From assembly GCF_002091475.1 (NCBI RefSeq), contig NZ_BCTR01000038.1, forward strand, positions 1 through 64,000: a DNA stretch of 64,000 nucleotides. The letters are read 5' to 3'. A program made the position numbers and the translations under genes. Under the pieces are notes generated by a model. It was given only the letters and a program-made list of their open reading frames with translations. It had not been told where the DNA came from and ran no database searches. This stretch comes from Sphingomonas azotifigens NBRC 15497 (GTDB lineage Bacteria; Pseudomonadota; Alphaproteobacteria; Sphingomonadales; Sphingomonadaceae). The stretch's first letter is position 1; every line of letters begins with the position of its first letter. Below, in pieces: positions 16,942 through 25,434 of the stretch.

Positions 16942-17877
16942 ATGAAGAACGCAGAATTTCGACGGCGCATGACCTCGGTCGCGGCGCTGGTCGCGGGCCT
17001 CTGCGCGCCGGGGATCGCAGCCGCGCAGCAGACGCCGTACGACACGATCAACGCCGCCGCCGCCGCATCGGAGATCACCGCAACGCCGCTGCGCGGGGGC
17101 GTGGTGCTGCTCCAGGGCTCGGGCGGCAACATGGTCGCGATGCCGGGGCCGGACGGGCTGCTGATGATCGACGACGGGATCGCGCTTTCCAAGGCGAAGG
17201 TGGAAGCCAAGCTGCACGAGATCCAGCCGACCGGCATCAGATATGCGGTGAACACGCACTGGCACTGGGACCATACCGACGGCAATGTCTGGGTGCATGA
17301 TGACGGCGCGACGATCATCGCGCAGGCCAACACCGCCAGGCATTTCGGCGAGACGATCCGCGTCGTCGAATGGGGCCACACCTTCACGCCGCTGCCCGCC
17401 GGCGGCCGTGCGGCGATGCTGGTCGCGAAGGAAAAGACGCTCGCCTATGGCACCGACGTCATCCGCCTGCGCGCCTATATGCCCTCGCACACCGACGGGG
17501 ACCTCTCCGCCTATTTCACCAGGGCCGACGTGCTGCTGACCGGCGACACCTATTGGAACGGCCTCTACCCGTTCATCGACTATGTCGCGGGCGGCAGCAT
17601 CGACGGGATGATCGCGGCGGCCGACGCCAACATCGCCATGGCGGGCGAGAAGACGATCGTCGTTCCCGGCCATGGCCCGCTCGGCACCCGCGCGGACCTG
17701 ATCGCGTATCGCGACATGCTGGTGACGATCCGCACCAACGTCGCCGCGCTCAAGAAGCAGGGCAAGACACTCGAGGAAGCCATCGCCGCCCGGCCGACCG
17801 CCGCGTTCGACGCCAAATGGGGCCAGATGATCATCAGCCCCGCGCTGTTCACCACGCTCGTCTATCGCGGCGTGTGA
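16942..17877 (+). CDS. Periplasmic metallo-beta-lactamase-fold hydrolase
   Basis: 311 residues. Start chosen at the ATG with GGGAGACA upstream. Signal peptide ends GIAAAQ (about 29). Zinc-binding motif THWHWDHTDG (HxHxDH), then PSHTDGD (His), LTGDTYW (Asp) and VPGHGPLG (His) make a complete two-metal site. This resembles exported MBL-fold enzymes (class B-like or quinoprotein-relay hydrolases) rather than glyoxalase II. Its substrate is unknown. It follows the two hydrolases by about 40 bp and may belong to their transcript. Confidence 0.87.
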   Translation: MKNAEFRRRMTSVAALVAGLCAPGIAAAQQTPYDTINAAAAASEITATPLRGGVVLLQGSGGNMVAMPGPDGLLMIDDGIALSKAKVEAKLHEIQPTGIRYAVNTHWHWDHTDGNVWVHDDGATIIAQANTARHFGETIRVVEWGHTFTPLPAGGRAAMLVAKEKTLAYGTDVIRLRAYMPSHTDGDLSAYFTRADVLLTGDTYWNGLYPFIDYVAGGSIDGMIAAADANIAMAGEKTIVVPGHGPLGTRADLIAYRDMLVTIRTNVAALKKQGKTLEEAIAARPTAAFDAKWGQMIISPALFTTLVYRGV

Positions 17878-17884
17878 CCGTGCA

Positions 17885-17913
17885 GGGCTGCCGCGTGCCG
17901 GGCGCGGCGGCCC
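17885..17913. terminator. Bidirectional terminator hairpin between convergent genes
   Basis: 11-bp arms with one mismatch (GGGCTGCCGCG / CGCGGCGGCCC) and a 7-base loop fill the whole 36-bp gap between the MBL-fold gene and the histidine kinase gene. There is no T tract. Confidence 0.6.
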
Positions 17914-20913
17914 TCAGCGCCGATCCTTGCGCCCGTCACGCCAGAAAGGCCGCCGCACATAGGCGCGCCGGGCGGGAACGGTGATCTGGACGATCGTGCC
18001 GCCCGCATGCCCCCGCGCCACTACCAAGGTGCCGCCCACCCGCAGCGTCCGCTCGCGCATCCCGATCAGGCCGAAATGATCGTCGCCAGCGCTCGCGATC
18101 CGCGCGTCGGGAATGCCGATGCCGTCGTCCGCGATCCGCAGCACCAGCCGAGCGCCATATTCCAGCGATGCTGCGATCCGCGTCGCCTGCGCATGCGCGA
18201 TCGCGTTCCGGATCGCCTCTTCACCGATCCGCACCAGCTCGTCCGACACCGCGGGCACGATAGGGCGCGGCCGACCGGTCGTGTCGGTCTCCAGCCGGAG
18301 ACCCGTGCCGGCAAGCAGCGGCTCGGCGAAGCGCGACAGGTTTGCCAGCGGGTCGCCGCGCATGCCGGACCGCAGGTCGAGCACGCGGTGACGCGCCTCC
18401 ACCACCACCTGCTCGGCCTGGGCGAGCGCCTGCTCCAGGGTCTCGCGGCGGGCGGCATCGACCGGGAGTTGGTCGGCGACGGTCTGGAAGCGCAGCATCA
18501 GCCCCTGCACGCTCTGCAACAGCGTATCGTGCAGGTCGCGGGCGATACGGGTGCGCTCCAGCGTGCGGATATGGAACTGGCGCCGCATGGCGCGCGTCAC
18601 CTGGCGCATGCGGAGCGCATAGAGCAGTGCCGCAAGCCCCAGCGCACCCAGCACGCAGAGCCAGAAAAAGCCGGCGGACTGGAGAAAGGTGGGCGGCAGT
18701 TCGATCGCCAGCGTCGCGCCCGCGCTGCTCCAGGGTCCGTTGCGGTCGGCCGCCTGCACCTCGAACCGATAGTGGCCGGGCGAGAGGTTGGTGAAGGTCG
18801 CCTCGCGGGCGCTTCCCGCCTCAACCCAGTCGCCATCGGCGCCGTCCAGCCGGTAGCGGAACCGCAACTGATCGGGTGCGGAGAGCAGTGCGCCGGTGTA
18901 GCGGATGCGGAGCTGCCGGGTGCCGGCAGGCAGCGTCAGCTGCTCCGGATCGCGCGCCGCGCCGGTTCCCCAATTGGCCGCCAGGATCGCCGCGCGCACC
19001 GGGGTCGGCGACACTGCCAGATGGGCAGGATCGACCCAGGCGACCGCGCTGAGCGTGTTGAACCACAGCCGTCCGTCGCCGCCAGTCACCGCGCCGGGGC
19101 CGGAGCCGCTGAGGCCTAGGTCTGGCAGCCCCTGGGCGAACGACAGCATCATGGGACGAAGCGCCTGTCTCGCGTCACGGAAGGCCCGGTCCAGGCTGGT
19201 CCCGTCGATCCGCGCGATCCCCATGCGCCCGATCATCCAGACGCTGCCGTCGCGCGCCTGCGTGATGCCGGTGACCCGTGCCGCCCATGGCGCACGCGAT
19301 TGGGGCAGCGATTCTACGGTGTCGCCAATCACGCGGTAGATTCCGCTGCGCCCGGTGAAATAGGTAGCGGCACCGGTGCGCGTCGCGCCATCCGGATCGA
19401 GCCCGTCGTCGAGCGCGACGAGCGTGGCTTTGGGGCGGCCATCTTCCCCGAGCCGTTCGAGCCGCCCGTCCTGCGTGCCACCCAGCACCTGTCCGTCCGC
19501 CGCCGTTAGTATGATCAGGAGGTAGCGCGCACCGGGCGCCGGGCGATCCAGCACGCGCCAGCCGCTGCCGTCGCGGCGGAACAGCCCGGCACGCCCGCCA
19601 TTTGCCCATAGCCTGCCGCGGCCGTCCACGGTGCAGTTCAGCACGCCCAACGTCGGCCGGTAGGGCCATGGCTCGACTGAGGCGCGCGCTCCGCGAAACC
19701 GCAACAGTCGATCCTGGACGAAGACGAGCGCGCTGCCGTCCCGATCCTCGCAGCTGCCGGCGGGGCCCGGGTCGCCTCGCCAGACCAGTTGGGGGCGCAT
19801 CCCCGGCGCGACGCGATAAATGCTGTCCTGCGCGGCGATGAACACCGCCCCGTCGCGCGTACGCAGCAACTGGTAGCCATAAGGGGGCGGCGCTCCAATT
19901 TCCGGTTCGGCCACCACGTCGGTGCGCGAGATACGGTTGAGCCCCAGCGACGATCCCACCCACAAATTGCCCTCGGCATCTTCCAGCAAGGCGCCGAGCT
20001 TGCTGGAGGTGAGGCCGTCCTGCCGGGTCAGCGTCTCCGCCGCCGCCGCACGCGGTGCGATTCGGAACAGCACCTCCCCGTTGATGCCCCACAGATTGCC
20101 CAGGCGGTCAACGCGGAGCGCGATGTTGCGTACAGCGGCGGGTATCCGACGAGGCGCATCCTGCGAAACCGGCGCACCATTTCGGAATACCGGGCGCGCG
20201 CCATCGTCATCGGCCAGCCAGACCGTCCCCGCCCTGTCGCTGGTGACGCCGGCATGGCCGTGTACCGCCATTACGCGCTCGAACCGCCGCTGCCCGGGCG
20301 GCAGGCGATACAGCGCGTCCAGGGTCGTTACCCACAGGCTGCCCTCGTCCGCTGCATGGATGCTTATCAGCCACTGCGAAGGGAGTCCCCAACTCTCGCC
20401 AACCGATTGCCAGCGGCCGCCGGCATAGCGCAGCAACGGCATGCTCGGCTGCGCCAGCGCCGCCCAGATCGCGCCGTCGCCGGTTTGCGCGAGATACATC
20501 ACCCGCTTGCGGACCGGCGGCTCGGGCAGCGGCCGCAACGCACCATCGCGATAGCGGGAGAAGCGGCCGCTCTGATAGCCGGTCCAGATGGTGCCGTCGC
20601 GCGCGGCGAGCATCGCGGTCGGCACATCGGCGCCGGCAAGGCTGCCGCCGGGGCCGATCCGCTCGAACTGGGCGCCGTCGAAGCGATAGACGCCGGTCGA
20701 TGCGGCGATCCACAACAAGCCGTCGGGAGACTGGGCGAGCCCGATGATCCCGGGCGGCGCGCCGTCCTGAGTCCGCCAGGTCGTCAGCCGATATTGCGCG
20801 AGCGTGCGCTCCGGGACCGTCTGCGCCCCCGCAGCACAAGGCAGGAGCGCCGTGAGCCCGAACAACAGGAGTCCGGCCAGCGCCTGTCTCACTCCTTGGT
20901 CTCCGCCCCGCAT
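17914..20913 (-). CDS. Sensor histidine kinase with periplasmic two-component propeller
   Basis: 999 residues. Signal peptide to about residue 30, then a long periplasmic beta-propeller made of repeated two-component regulator propeller strands (for example GLLWIAASTGVYRFDG, GNLWVGSSLGLNRI), a Y_Y_Y domain (LRFRYRLDGADGDW), one transmembrane helix near 755-775, a HisKA_3 dimerisation domain with phospho-acceptor His in IARDLHDTLLQSVQGL, and an ATPase domain (ADDGIGIPD). These kinases sense carbohydrates or their breakdown products and phosphorylate LuxR-type regulators. Start at the ATG after the upstream gene; a TTG at 20946 is possible. The likely partner is the LuxR regulator at 21866. Confidence 0.9.
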   Translation of the reverse strand: MRGGDQGVRQALAGLLLFGLTALLPCAAGAQTVPERTLAQYRLTTWRTQDGAPPGIIGLAQSPDGLLWIAASTGVYRFDGAQFERIGPGGSLAGADVPTAMLAARDGTIWTGYQSGRFSRYRDGALRPLPEPPVRKRVMYLAQTGDGAIWAALAQPSMPLLRYAGGRWQSVGESWGLPSQWLISIHAADEGSLWVTTLDALYRLPPGQRRFERVMAVHGHAGVTSDRAGTVWLADDDGARPVFRNGAPVSQDAPRRIPAAVRNIALRVDRLGNLWGINGEVLFRIAPRAAAAETLTRQDGLTSSKLGALLEDAEGNLWVGSSLGLNRISRTDVVAEPEIGAPPPYGYQLLRTRDGAVFIAAQDSIYRVAPGMRPQLVWRGDPGPAGSCEDRDGSALVFVQDRLLRFRGARASVEPWPYRPTLGVLNCTVDGRGRLWANGGRAGLFRRDGSGWRVLDRPAPGARYLLIILTAADGQVLGGTQDGRLERLGEDGRPKATLVALDDGLDPDGATRTGAATYFTGRSGIYRVIGDTVESLPQSRAPWAARVTGITQARDGSVWMIGRMGIARIDGTSLDRAFRDARQALRPMMLSFAQGLPDLGLSGSGPGAVTGGDGRLWFNTLSAVAWVDPAHLAVSPTPVRAAILAANWGTGAARDPEQLTLPAGTRQLRIRYTGALLSAPDQLRFRYRLDGADGDWVEAGSAREATFTNLSPGHYRFEVQAADRNGPWSSAGATLAIELPPTFLQSAGFFWLCVLGALGLAALLYALRMRQVTRAMRRQFHIRTLERTRIARDLHDTLLQSVQGLMLRFQTVADQLPVDAARRETLEQALAQAEQVVVEARHRVLDLRSGMRGDPLANLSRFAEPLLAGTGLRLETDTTGRPRPIVPAVSDELVRIGEEAIRNAIAHAQATRIAASLEYGARLVLRIADDGIGIPDARIASAGDDHFGLIGMRERTLRVGGTLVVARGHAGGTIVQITVPARRAYVRRPFWRDGRKDRR

Positions 20914-20932
20914 CCGCTGACGGTGATATCGG

Positions 20933-21703
20933 CTAGTGCGCGCCAAGGCCAGTCACGGCTGGAGCGGGCTCGCTCCGCGGCAAGGGCAGCTGCAGCAGCA
21001 CCCGCAGCCCCCCCTGCGCGCCGCGCGCCGCCGACAATTGCCCGCCATTGGCAGTCGCGAAGGCGCGGGCGATGCTCAGGCCGATGCCGGTATGGCCAGG
21101 CTTGGTGGTGTGGAAAAGGGTGAACGGCACTTCGGGATCGTCGCAGCCAGGCCCGTCATCCTCGATCGACACGACCAGGAAGTCGCCGTCCTGGCCGGTG
21201 GCAATGCGGATCTCTCCCGCGCGCTGGCCGCCACTGGCTTCGGCAGCGTTGCGGATCACCTCCCACAACAGCCGCTCGATCTGCGACCGATTGGCCGAAA
21301 TGCCAGGCAACGACGGCGCAAGATCGAGCACGAACTGCAGCCGCCCGCCCAGCGCCGAGGCCGCGATGCGCATCGCCACGTCGCGGATCAGCAGGTCCAG
21401 GTCGATCCGCGCCCATTCGTTGGTCTTGTTGAGGACACCCAGCGCCTGCAGCACGGCGGCATTGGCCCTGCCGCTGGCCGCGCGCAACCGTCGCGCGCTC
21501 TGGCAGAGCCGATCACGATGCGCGCTCAGGTCCGCATCGCCAAGCCGGCAGATCGCCTCGCTATCGGTCGCGATCGTAGCGAGCGGCTGGGACACGGCCT
21601 GTGCCAGCGCGATCGCGAAGCCGAACATCGTCAACGCGTCGGACGCCTGGACCGGGCGCGGCGCTGTGCCGGACCCCATCGTGGCGTTGCTGGACTCTTG
21701 CAT
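20933..21703 (-). CDS. Histidine-kinase-like ATPase lacking the phospho-acceptor His
   Basis: 256 residues. The ATG has GGGGAG seven bases upstream. The C-terminal HATPase is intact: N box EVIRNAAEAS, G1 DDGPGCDD, G2 GHTGIGLSIARAFATANGG. Where kinases of this type carry HExxQPL, this protein reads AQAVSQPLATI, so the His and Glu are gone. No transmembrane or PAS sensor is visible. It lies 19 bp upstream of the propeller kinase on the same strand and may be a regulator or pseudo-kinase partner for it, or act on a separate target. Confidence 0.75.
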   Translation of the reverse strand: MQESSNATMGSGTAPRPVQASDALTMFGFAIALAQAVSQPLATIATDSEAICRLGDADLSAHRDRLCQSARRLRAASGRANAAVLQALGVLNKTNEWARIDLDLLIRDVAMRIAASALGGRLQFVLDLAPSLPGISANRSQIERLLWEVIRNAAEASGGQRAGEIRIATGQDGDFLVVSIEDDGPGCDDPEVPFTLFHTTKPGHTGIGLSIARAFATANGGQLSAARGAQGGLRVLLQLPLPRSEPAPAVTGLGAH

Positions 21704-21793
21704 GGCTGATCTCCCCGGCGCGGCACGCGGGTGCCGGGGCAGGTTATGCGCCGCTCCCACAGCGTGGCACAGCGCACAAAGAGCGGTTTGCGG

Positions 21794-21811
21794 CTACCTA
21801 GATTTAGGTAG
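21794..21811. promoter_or_regulatory. Dyad in the divergent kinase/regulator promoter
   Basis: CTACCTA-GATT-TAGGTAG, 7-bp perfect arms, between the start of the kinase-like gene and the LuxR regulator. Position and symmetry suggest an operator, possibly autoregulatory for the LuxR-type regulator. Confidence 0.5.
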
Positions 21812-21865
21812 GCGACCTGCGTAAGAGCGGGGCATTCCGCCCAGCCGGCAAGAAGGGGTCGCACG

Positions 21866-22510
21866 CTGCAAACAGGTCTGGACGAGTCCCCCGCGCCGAT
21901 CCGCGTCCTTCTGGCGGACGATCATGCGCTGTTGCGCGACGGCGTCGCGAGCTTCATCGCCAACACGTCCGACATCGTGGTGGTGGGCGAAGCGGAGAAC
22001 GGCACGCAGGCGATCGAAATGTATCGCCACCTGTTGCCCGACATCCTGTTGCTCGACCTGCAGATGCCCGTCCTGGGCGGGCTCGACGTCATCGAGACAC
22101 TCCTGCGCGAATTTCCCGAGGCACGCATCATCGTGCTGACCACCTATCACGGCGATGTCCAGGCGATGCGAGCGATGCGGGCGGGAGCACGCGGCTATCT
22201 GCTGAAGAGCGGACTGCGGCGCGACCTGGGGGACGCGATCCGGCAGGTCCATGGCGGGCGCCGGGTGATCCATCCCGAGATCGCCAGCGCCATGGCGGAG
22301 GGCGCGATCGACGATGCGCTCAGCCCGCGCGAATGCCAGGTGCTCAAGCTCGCCGCGAGCGGCAATGCCAATCGCCAGATCGCCCATCTCCTCGGCGTGA
22401 CCGAGGAAACGGTGAAGACCCATATGCGCAGCATCCTCTCCAAGCTGGACGCGAAGGACCGCACCCACGCCGTGACCATCGCCCTGCGCCGCGGCATCAT
22501 CGAGCTGTAG
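21866..22510 (+). CDS. NarL/LuxR-type response regulator, apparent CTG start
   Basis: About 214 residues. Receiver domain starts IRVLLADDHALLRDG, has the phospho-acceptor Asp in ILLLDLQMP and the Lys in YLLKSG. The C-terminal LuxR HTH is LSPRECQVLKLAASG...VTEETVKTHMRSIL. No ATG, GTG or TTG exists between the upstream in-frame stop (21809-21811) and the receiver's first conserved Asp residues. CTG at 21866 has AGAAGGGG seven bases upstream and is the best start; a TTG at 21932 would cut off the acidic pocket. Divergent from, and probably phosphorylated by, the propeller kinase. Its 3' end overlaps the M48 gene by 14 bp. Confidence 0.85.
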   Translation: MQTGLDESPAPIRVLLADDHALLRDGVASFIANTSDIVVVGEAENGTQAIEMYRHLLPDILLLDLQMPVLGGLDVIETLLREFPEARIIVLTTYHGDVQAMRAMRAGARGYLLKSGLRRDLGDAIRQVHGGRRVIHPEIASAMAEGAIDDALSPRECQVLKLAASGNANRQIAHLLGVTEETVKTHMRSILSKLDAKDRTHAVTIALRRGIIEL

Positions 22511-23678
22511 CACGCGCGGGGGCGGAATGCGCGGCCTTCCACACCATCGCATTCTCCAGCCGGTGACGAATGCTTGGATGCTCGTAGAACAGGACTTCCT
22601 CCAGCCGCCCCGGTGACGGCGCGCGATAATCGACCGTCTTGAGCAGCGCGCGGGCGGCGCCGTCAGGCTCGCGGGCATGCTCCAGGCCGTAGCGATCGGC
22701 ATCGAGCTCGACGGTTCGCAGCGCGGTGTTGATCAGCGGCGAGGTGAGGAACACGAAGGTGGCGAAGATCACCGCCAGCACGGGCAGACCGGCGGGATCC
22801 GCTAGACTGCGGTCCCCCGCCCCGAGCAGCCGCGCAACCGGCGCGAACAGCCGGTCGATCACCAGCAGCGCGACGCCGACCAGTACGGTCATGAACAGGG
22901 TGAGCCACAACAGGTGCTGGTGCTGGTAATGACCGATCTCATGGCCGACGACCGCACGCAGCGCCGCGGTGTCGACCGGGGTCGCGACCAGCCCTTCGCC
23001 CAGCACGATTCGGGCGAAGCTGCCCAGCCCGTCGACGCGGGCGGTGTAGCTGGGGCCGTCGCCGCCATGCGCGATCACGATCTGCTCGGCGGGGGTGCCG
23101 GTTTCGTGCGCGATCGCCATCACCGTCTCGCGTACCGGGCCTTGCGGCAATGGCGTGAACTTCTGGAATACCGGGCCAAGCAGGACCGGCTGGAGCACGA
23201 TCGCCGCGAACAGGGCAACCGCCGAGATGCCAGTCCCCCAGATCCACCAGCGCCGGCCCGTCCTGCGGATCAGCAGGTACAGCAGCACCAGGAAGACGCC
23301 GCCGGAGAGGGCCGAGAAGATCGTGCTGATCGCCGACTGCGCGAACCATGCCCCGCCTGAGATGCTGGTGATCCCGTAGCTGCGCTCGCGCCACCAATCG
23401 GCATAGACGCTCCACGGCAGCAGCAACGCCCAGTGGAGCAGGAAGAAAGTCACCGCCACCGCGAACACTGCGCGGTTCTTGCGATCCTTCTCGCCTGCCA
23501 CCTTCGCGGCGATGCGGCGCATCAGGCCCGGGCGCAGAATCACGATCGGCACGAGGACGGAGAACAGCCACCCCCACAGCACCAGCCAATGGCCGCCTTG
23601 CGTGTAAGCGGTGGCCAGTGCCGCGCGGGCGGCGGGGATGGTGGCGAGATAGTGATCGGTTGCGCTTGCCGGGTCCAT
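22497..23678 (-). CDS. M48-family membrane zinc metallopeptidase (Ste24-like)
   Basis: 393 residues with several hydrophobic segments flanking the catalytic site. HEIGHYQHQH (about 245) is the HExxH zinc motif, and VELDADRYGLEHA supplies the third ligand Glu, as in CAAX prenyl protease 1/HtpX relatives. In bacteria such proteins act in membrane protein quality control. Inner-membrane location expected. Its stop overlaps the convergent response regulator gene by 14 bp; no terminator lies between them. Confidence 0.88.
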   Translation of the reverse strand: MDPASATDHYLATIPAARAALATAYTQGGHWLVLWGWLFSVLVPIVILRPGLMRRIAAKVAGEKDRKNRAVFAVAVTFFLLHWALLLPWSVYADWWRERSYGITSISGGAWFAQSAISTIFSALSGGVFLVLLYLLIRRTGRRWWIWGTGISAVALFAAIVLQPVLLGPVFQKFTPLPQGPVRETVMAIAHETGTPAEQIVIAHGGDGPSYTARVDGLGSFARIVLGEGLVATPVDTAALRAVVGHEIGHYQHQHLLWLTLFMTVLVGVALLVIDRLFAPVARLLGAGDRSLADPAGLPVLAVIFATFVFLTSPLINTALRTVELDADRYGLEHAREPDGAARALLKTVDYRAPSPGRLEEVLFYEHPSIRHRLENAMVWKAAHSAPARATAR

Positions 23679-23696
23679 CGAACGATCGCCTTGGGG

Positions 23697-23730
23697 AAAG
23701 AGAAAGGCGGCGGGGGCGTCCCCCGCCGCC
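23697..23730 (-). terminator. Terminator of the SDR operon
   Basis: A perfect 11-bp GC stem (GGCGGCGGGGG / CCCCCGCCGCC) with a 3-base loop, followed on the minus strand by TTTCTCTTT, starts 7 bp after the SDR stop at 23738. Confidence 0.8.
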
Positions 23731-23737
23731 GGATGGA

Positions 23738-24502
23738 TCAGGCGCCGACCGGGATCGGGTTCTCGACCAGCGACTGGTTGAAGGCATCGAAGAAGGCGTG
23801 TTCGCCCGAGCCCGGATTGTCGCGCAGCATCTGGATCGCGTCGACGAACACTTCCGGCGCGTCGCCGCCCAGCTTCGACATCGTCTCGGCGATGAACGCG
23901 TCGAGCGGCATGGCGCGCGGGTCGCCGCTCTTGTGGATCAGGTCGGTGTCGACCCAGGGCGGCGCGATTTCCTGCACCTGCACGTGCGTGTCCCGCAGCT
24001 GGAAGCGCTGCGACAGGGTGTAGGAATGCAGCGCCGCCTTCAGCGCCGAATAGACGCCGTTGGTCGCGATCGGCACATAGGCCAGGACCGACGTGTTGTT
24101 GAGGATCGCGGCATAGGGCTTGGTCTTTAGATGCTCGATCAGCGCCGAGGTCATGCGGATCGGCCCAAGGAAGTTGGTCGTGTAGATCCGGTCGACCAGT
24201 TCGTCGGCGATCGGCGCGCCGGGATCGTCGAACGGCATGATGCCGGCATTGTTGATCAGCACGTTGAGGTCCGGATGCTCGGCGAGCAGTTGCTTCGCGG
24301 CCGCCTGGATGCTGGCCGGATCGGTGATGTCGAGCGCGATGCCCGCCATGCCCGGGTTGGCGGCGACGATGTCGTCGATCAGCGCCTGGCGACGGCCCGA
24401 GACGATCACCTTGTTGCCCAGCTTGTGGAACGCCTCGGCCAACGCGCGGCCGATGCCGGAGGTGGAGCCGGTGATGAAGATGGTGTTGCCCTGCAGTTGC
24501 AT
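23738..24502 (-). CDS. SDR-family oxidoreductase (DltE-like)
   Basis: 254 residues. Cofactor motif FITGSTSGIG (about 9-18), LINNAGIMPF, catalytic Tyr and Lys in VYSALKAALHSY. Short-chain dehydrogenase/reductase of the classical type. The substrate cannot be read. It is 30 bp downstream of another SDR gene and both are divergent from a GlxA-type regulator, so they form a small regulated operon, possibly for detoxification of a carbonyl compound. Confidence 0.9.
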   Translation of the reverse strand: MQLQGNTIFITGSTSGIGRALAEAFHKLGNKVIVSGRRQALIDDIVAANPGMAGIALDITDPASIQAAAKQLLAEHPDLNVLINNAGIMPFDDPGAPIADELVDRIYTTNFLGPIRMTSALIEHLKTKPYAAILNNTSVLAYVPIATNGVYSALKAALHSYTLSQRFQLRDTHVQVQEIAPPWVDTDLIHKSGDPRAMPLDAFIAETMSKLGGDAPEVFVDAIQMLRDNPGSGEHAFFDAFNQSLVENPIPVGA

Positions 24503-24532
24503 GGGGAAGTTCCTTTCGATGAAGAAGAGAGG

Positions 24533-25336
24533 TCAGGCGAGCGCGGCGGCGCGGTAGCGCGGGGCCGGCTGGGCATGGGCGAGGTCGGCGGCGATGGCGC
24601 GACGCTCGGCGTCATGCGCTTCCCAGCGGCCGTCCTGCTGGAGCGGCGGGATGGTGACGAGCTCGCCCAGGTCGAAGCCGGCAAGGGCGGCATCGACCAT
24701 GTCGGTCGCGGCCATCACCTTGGGGCTCTCGGCATAGGCGCCGAAGCCGGCGATGTCCCAGAACTCGGTCGCCGTGCCGCCGGGCAGCACCGCCTGGACG
24801 CGCACGCCCTTATCGGCCAGTTCGTGGTGCAGGCTCTGCGAGAAGGCGAGGACATAGGCCTTGCTGCCGCCATAGACGCCGTTGAGGATTTCCGGGCCGA
24901 TCGCGACGATCGAGGAGATGTTGATCACCGCCCCCGCGCCGCGCGCCACGAAGCCGGGCACCGCGGCATAGGTGAGCCGGGTCAGCGCGGTGACGTTCAG
25001 GTCGATCATCGCTTCCATCTTGTCGATGTCGCTGCCGAGCAGCGGCGTGACCGAGCCGAAGCCGGCATTGTTCACCAGCAGGGTGATGCTGGCATTGTCG
25101 CGCAGGATCGCCTCGACGCGGCGCAGGTCGGCGGGCACGCCCAGATCGGCGGCGACGACGTTGACCGAGCGGCCGGTTGCGTCGGTGATAGTGCGGGCGA
25201 CCTCCTGCAGCCGCTCCTGGTTGCGGGCGACGAGGATCAGGTCATAACCGCGCCGTGCCAGCCGGTCCGCGTAGATCGCGCCGATACCGCTCGATGCGCC
25301 GGTGATGACGGCGGTGCCCTTGGAATTCGCGTTCAT
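24533..25336 (-). CDS. SDR-family oxidoreductase
   Basis: 267 residues from the ATG preceded by AGGGAGA (a longer frame from 25369 has no such site). Motifs VITGASSGIG (about 10-19), LVNNAGFG, and YGGSKAYVLAFS with the catalytic Tyr-x3-Lys. The C-terminal extension of about 40 residues is Ala-rich. First gene of the two-gene SDR operon divergent from the GlxA-type regulator at 25435. Confidence 0.9.
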   Translation of the reverse strand: MNANSKGTAVITGASSGIGAIYADRLARRGYDLILVARNQERLQEVARTITDATGRSVNVVAADLGVPADLRRVEAILRDNASITLLVNNAGFGSVTPLLGSDIDKMEAMIDLNVTALTRLTYAAVPGFVARGAGAVINISSIVAIGPEILNGVYGGSKAYVLAFSQSLHHELADKGVRVQAVLPGGTATEFWDIAGFGAYAESPKVMAATDMVDAALAGFDLGELVTIPPLQQDGRWEAHDAERRAIAADLAHAQPAPRYRAAALA

Positions 25337-25396
25337 GTTCAGTCTCCCTTGAAAGGCCTCGCTGGCCATGACGTTGTTCTAGGCTTGTCGTTCTCC

Positions 25397-25429
25397 GTCC
25401 GAAATGTCATAAACACGGCGATTTCGGAC
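25397..25429. promoter_or_regulatory. Inverted repeat in the SDR/GlxA divergent promoter
   Basis: GTCCGAAAT and its exact complement ATTTCGGAC are 9-bp arms separated by 15 bp, in the 98-bp gap between the SDR operon and the AraC-type regulator. This spacing suits a dimeric AraC-family activator/repressor. Confidence 0.6.
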
Positions 25430-25434
25430 ATTGG

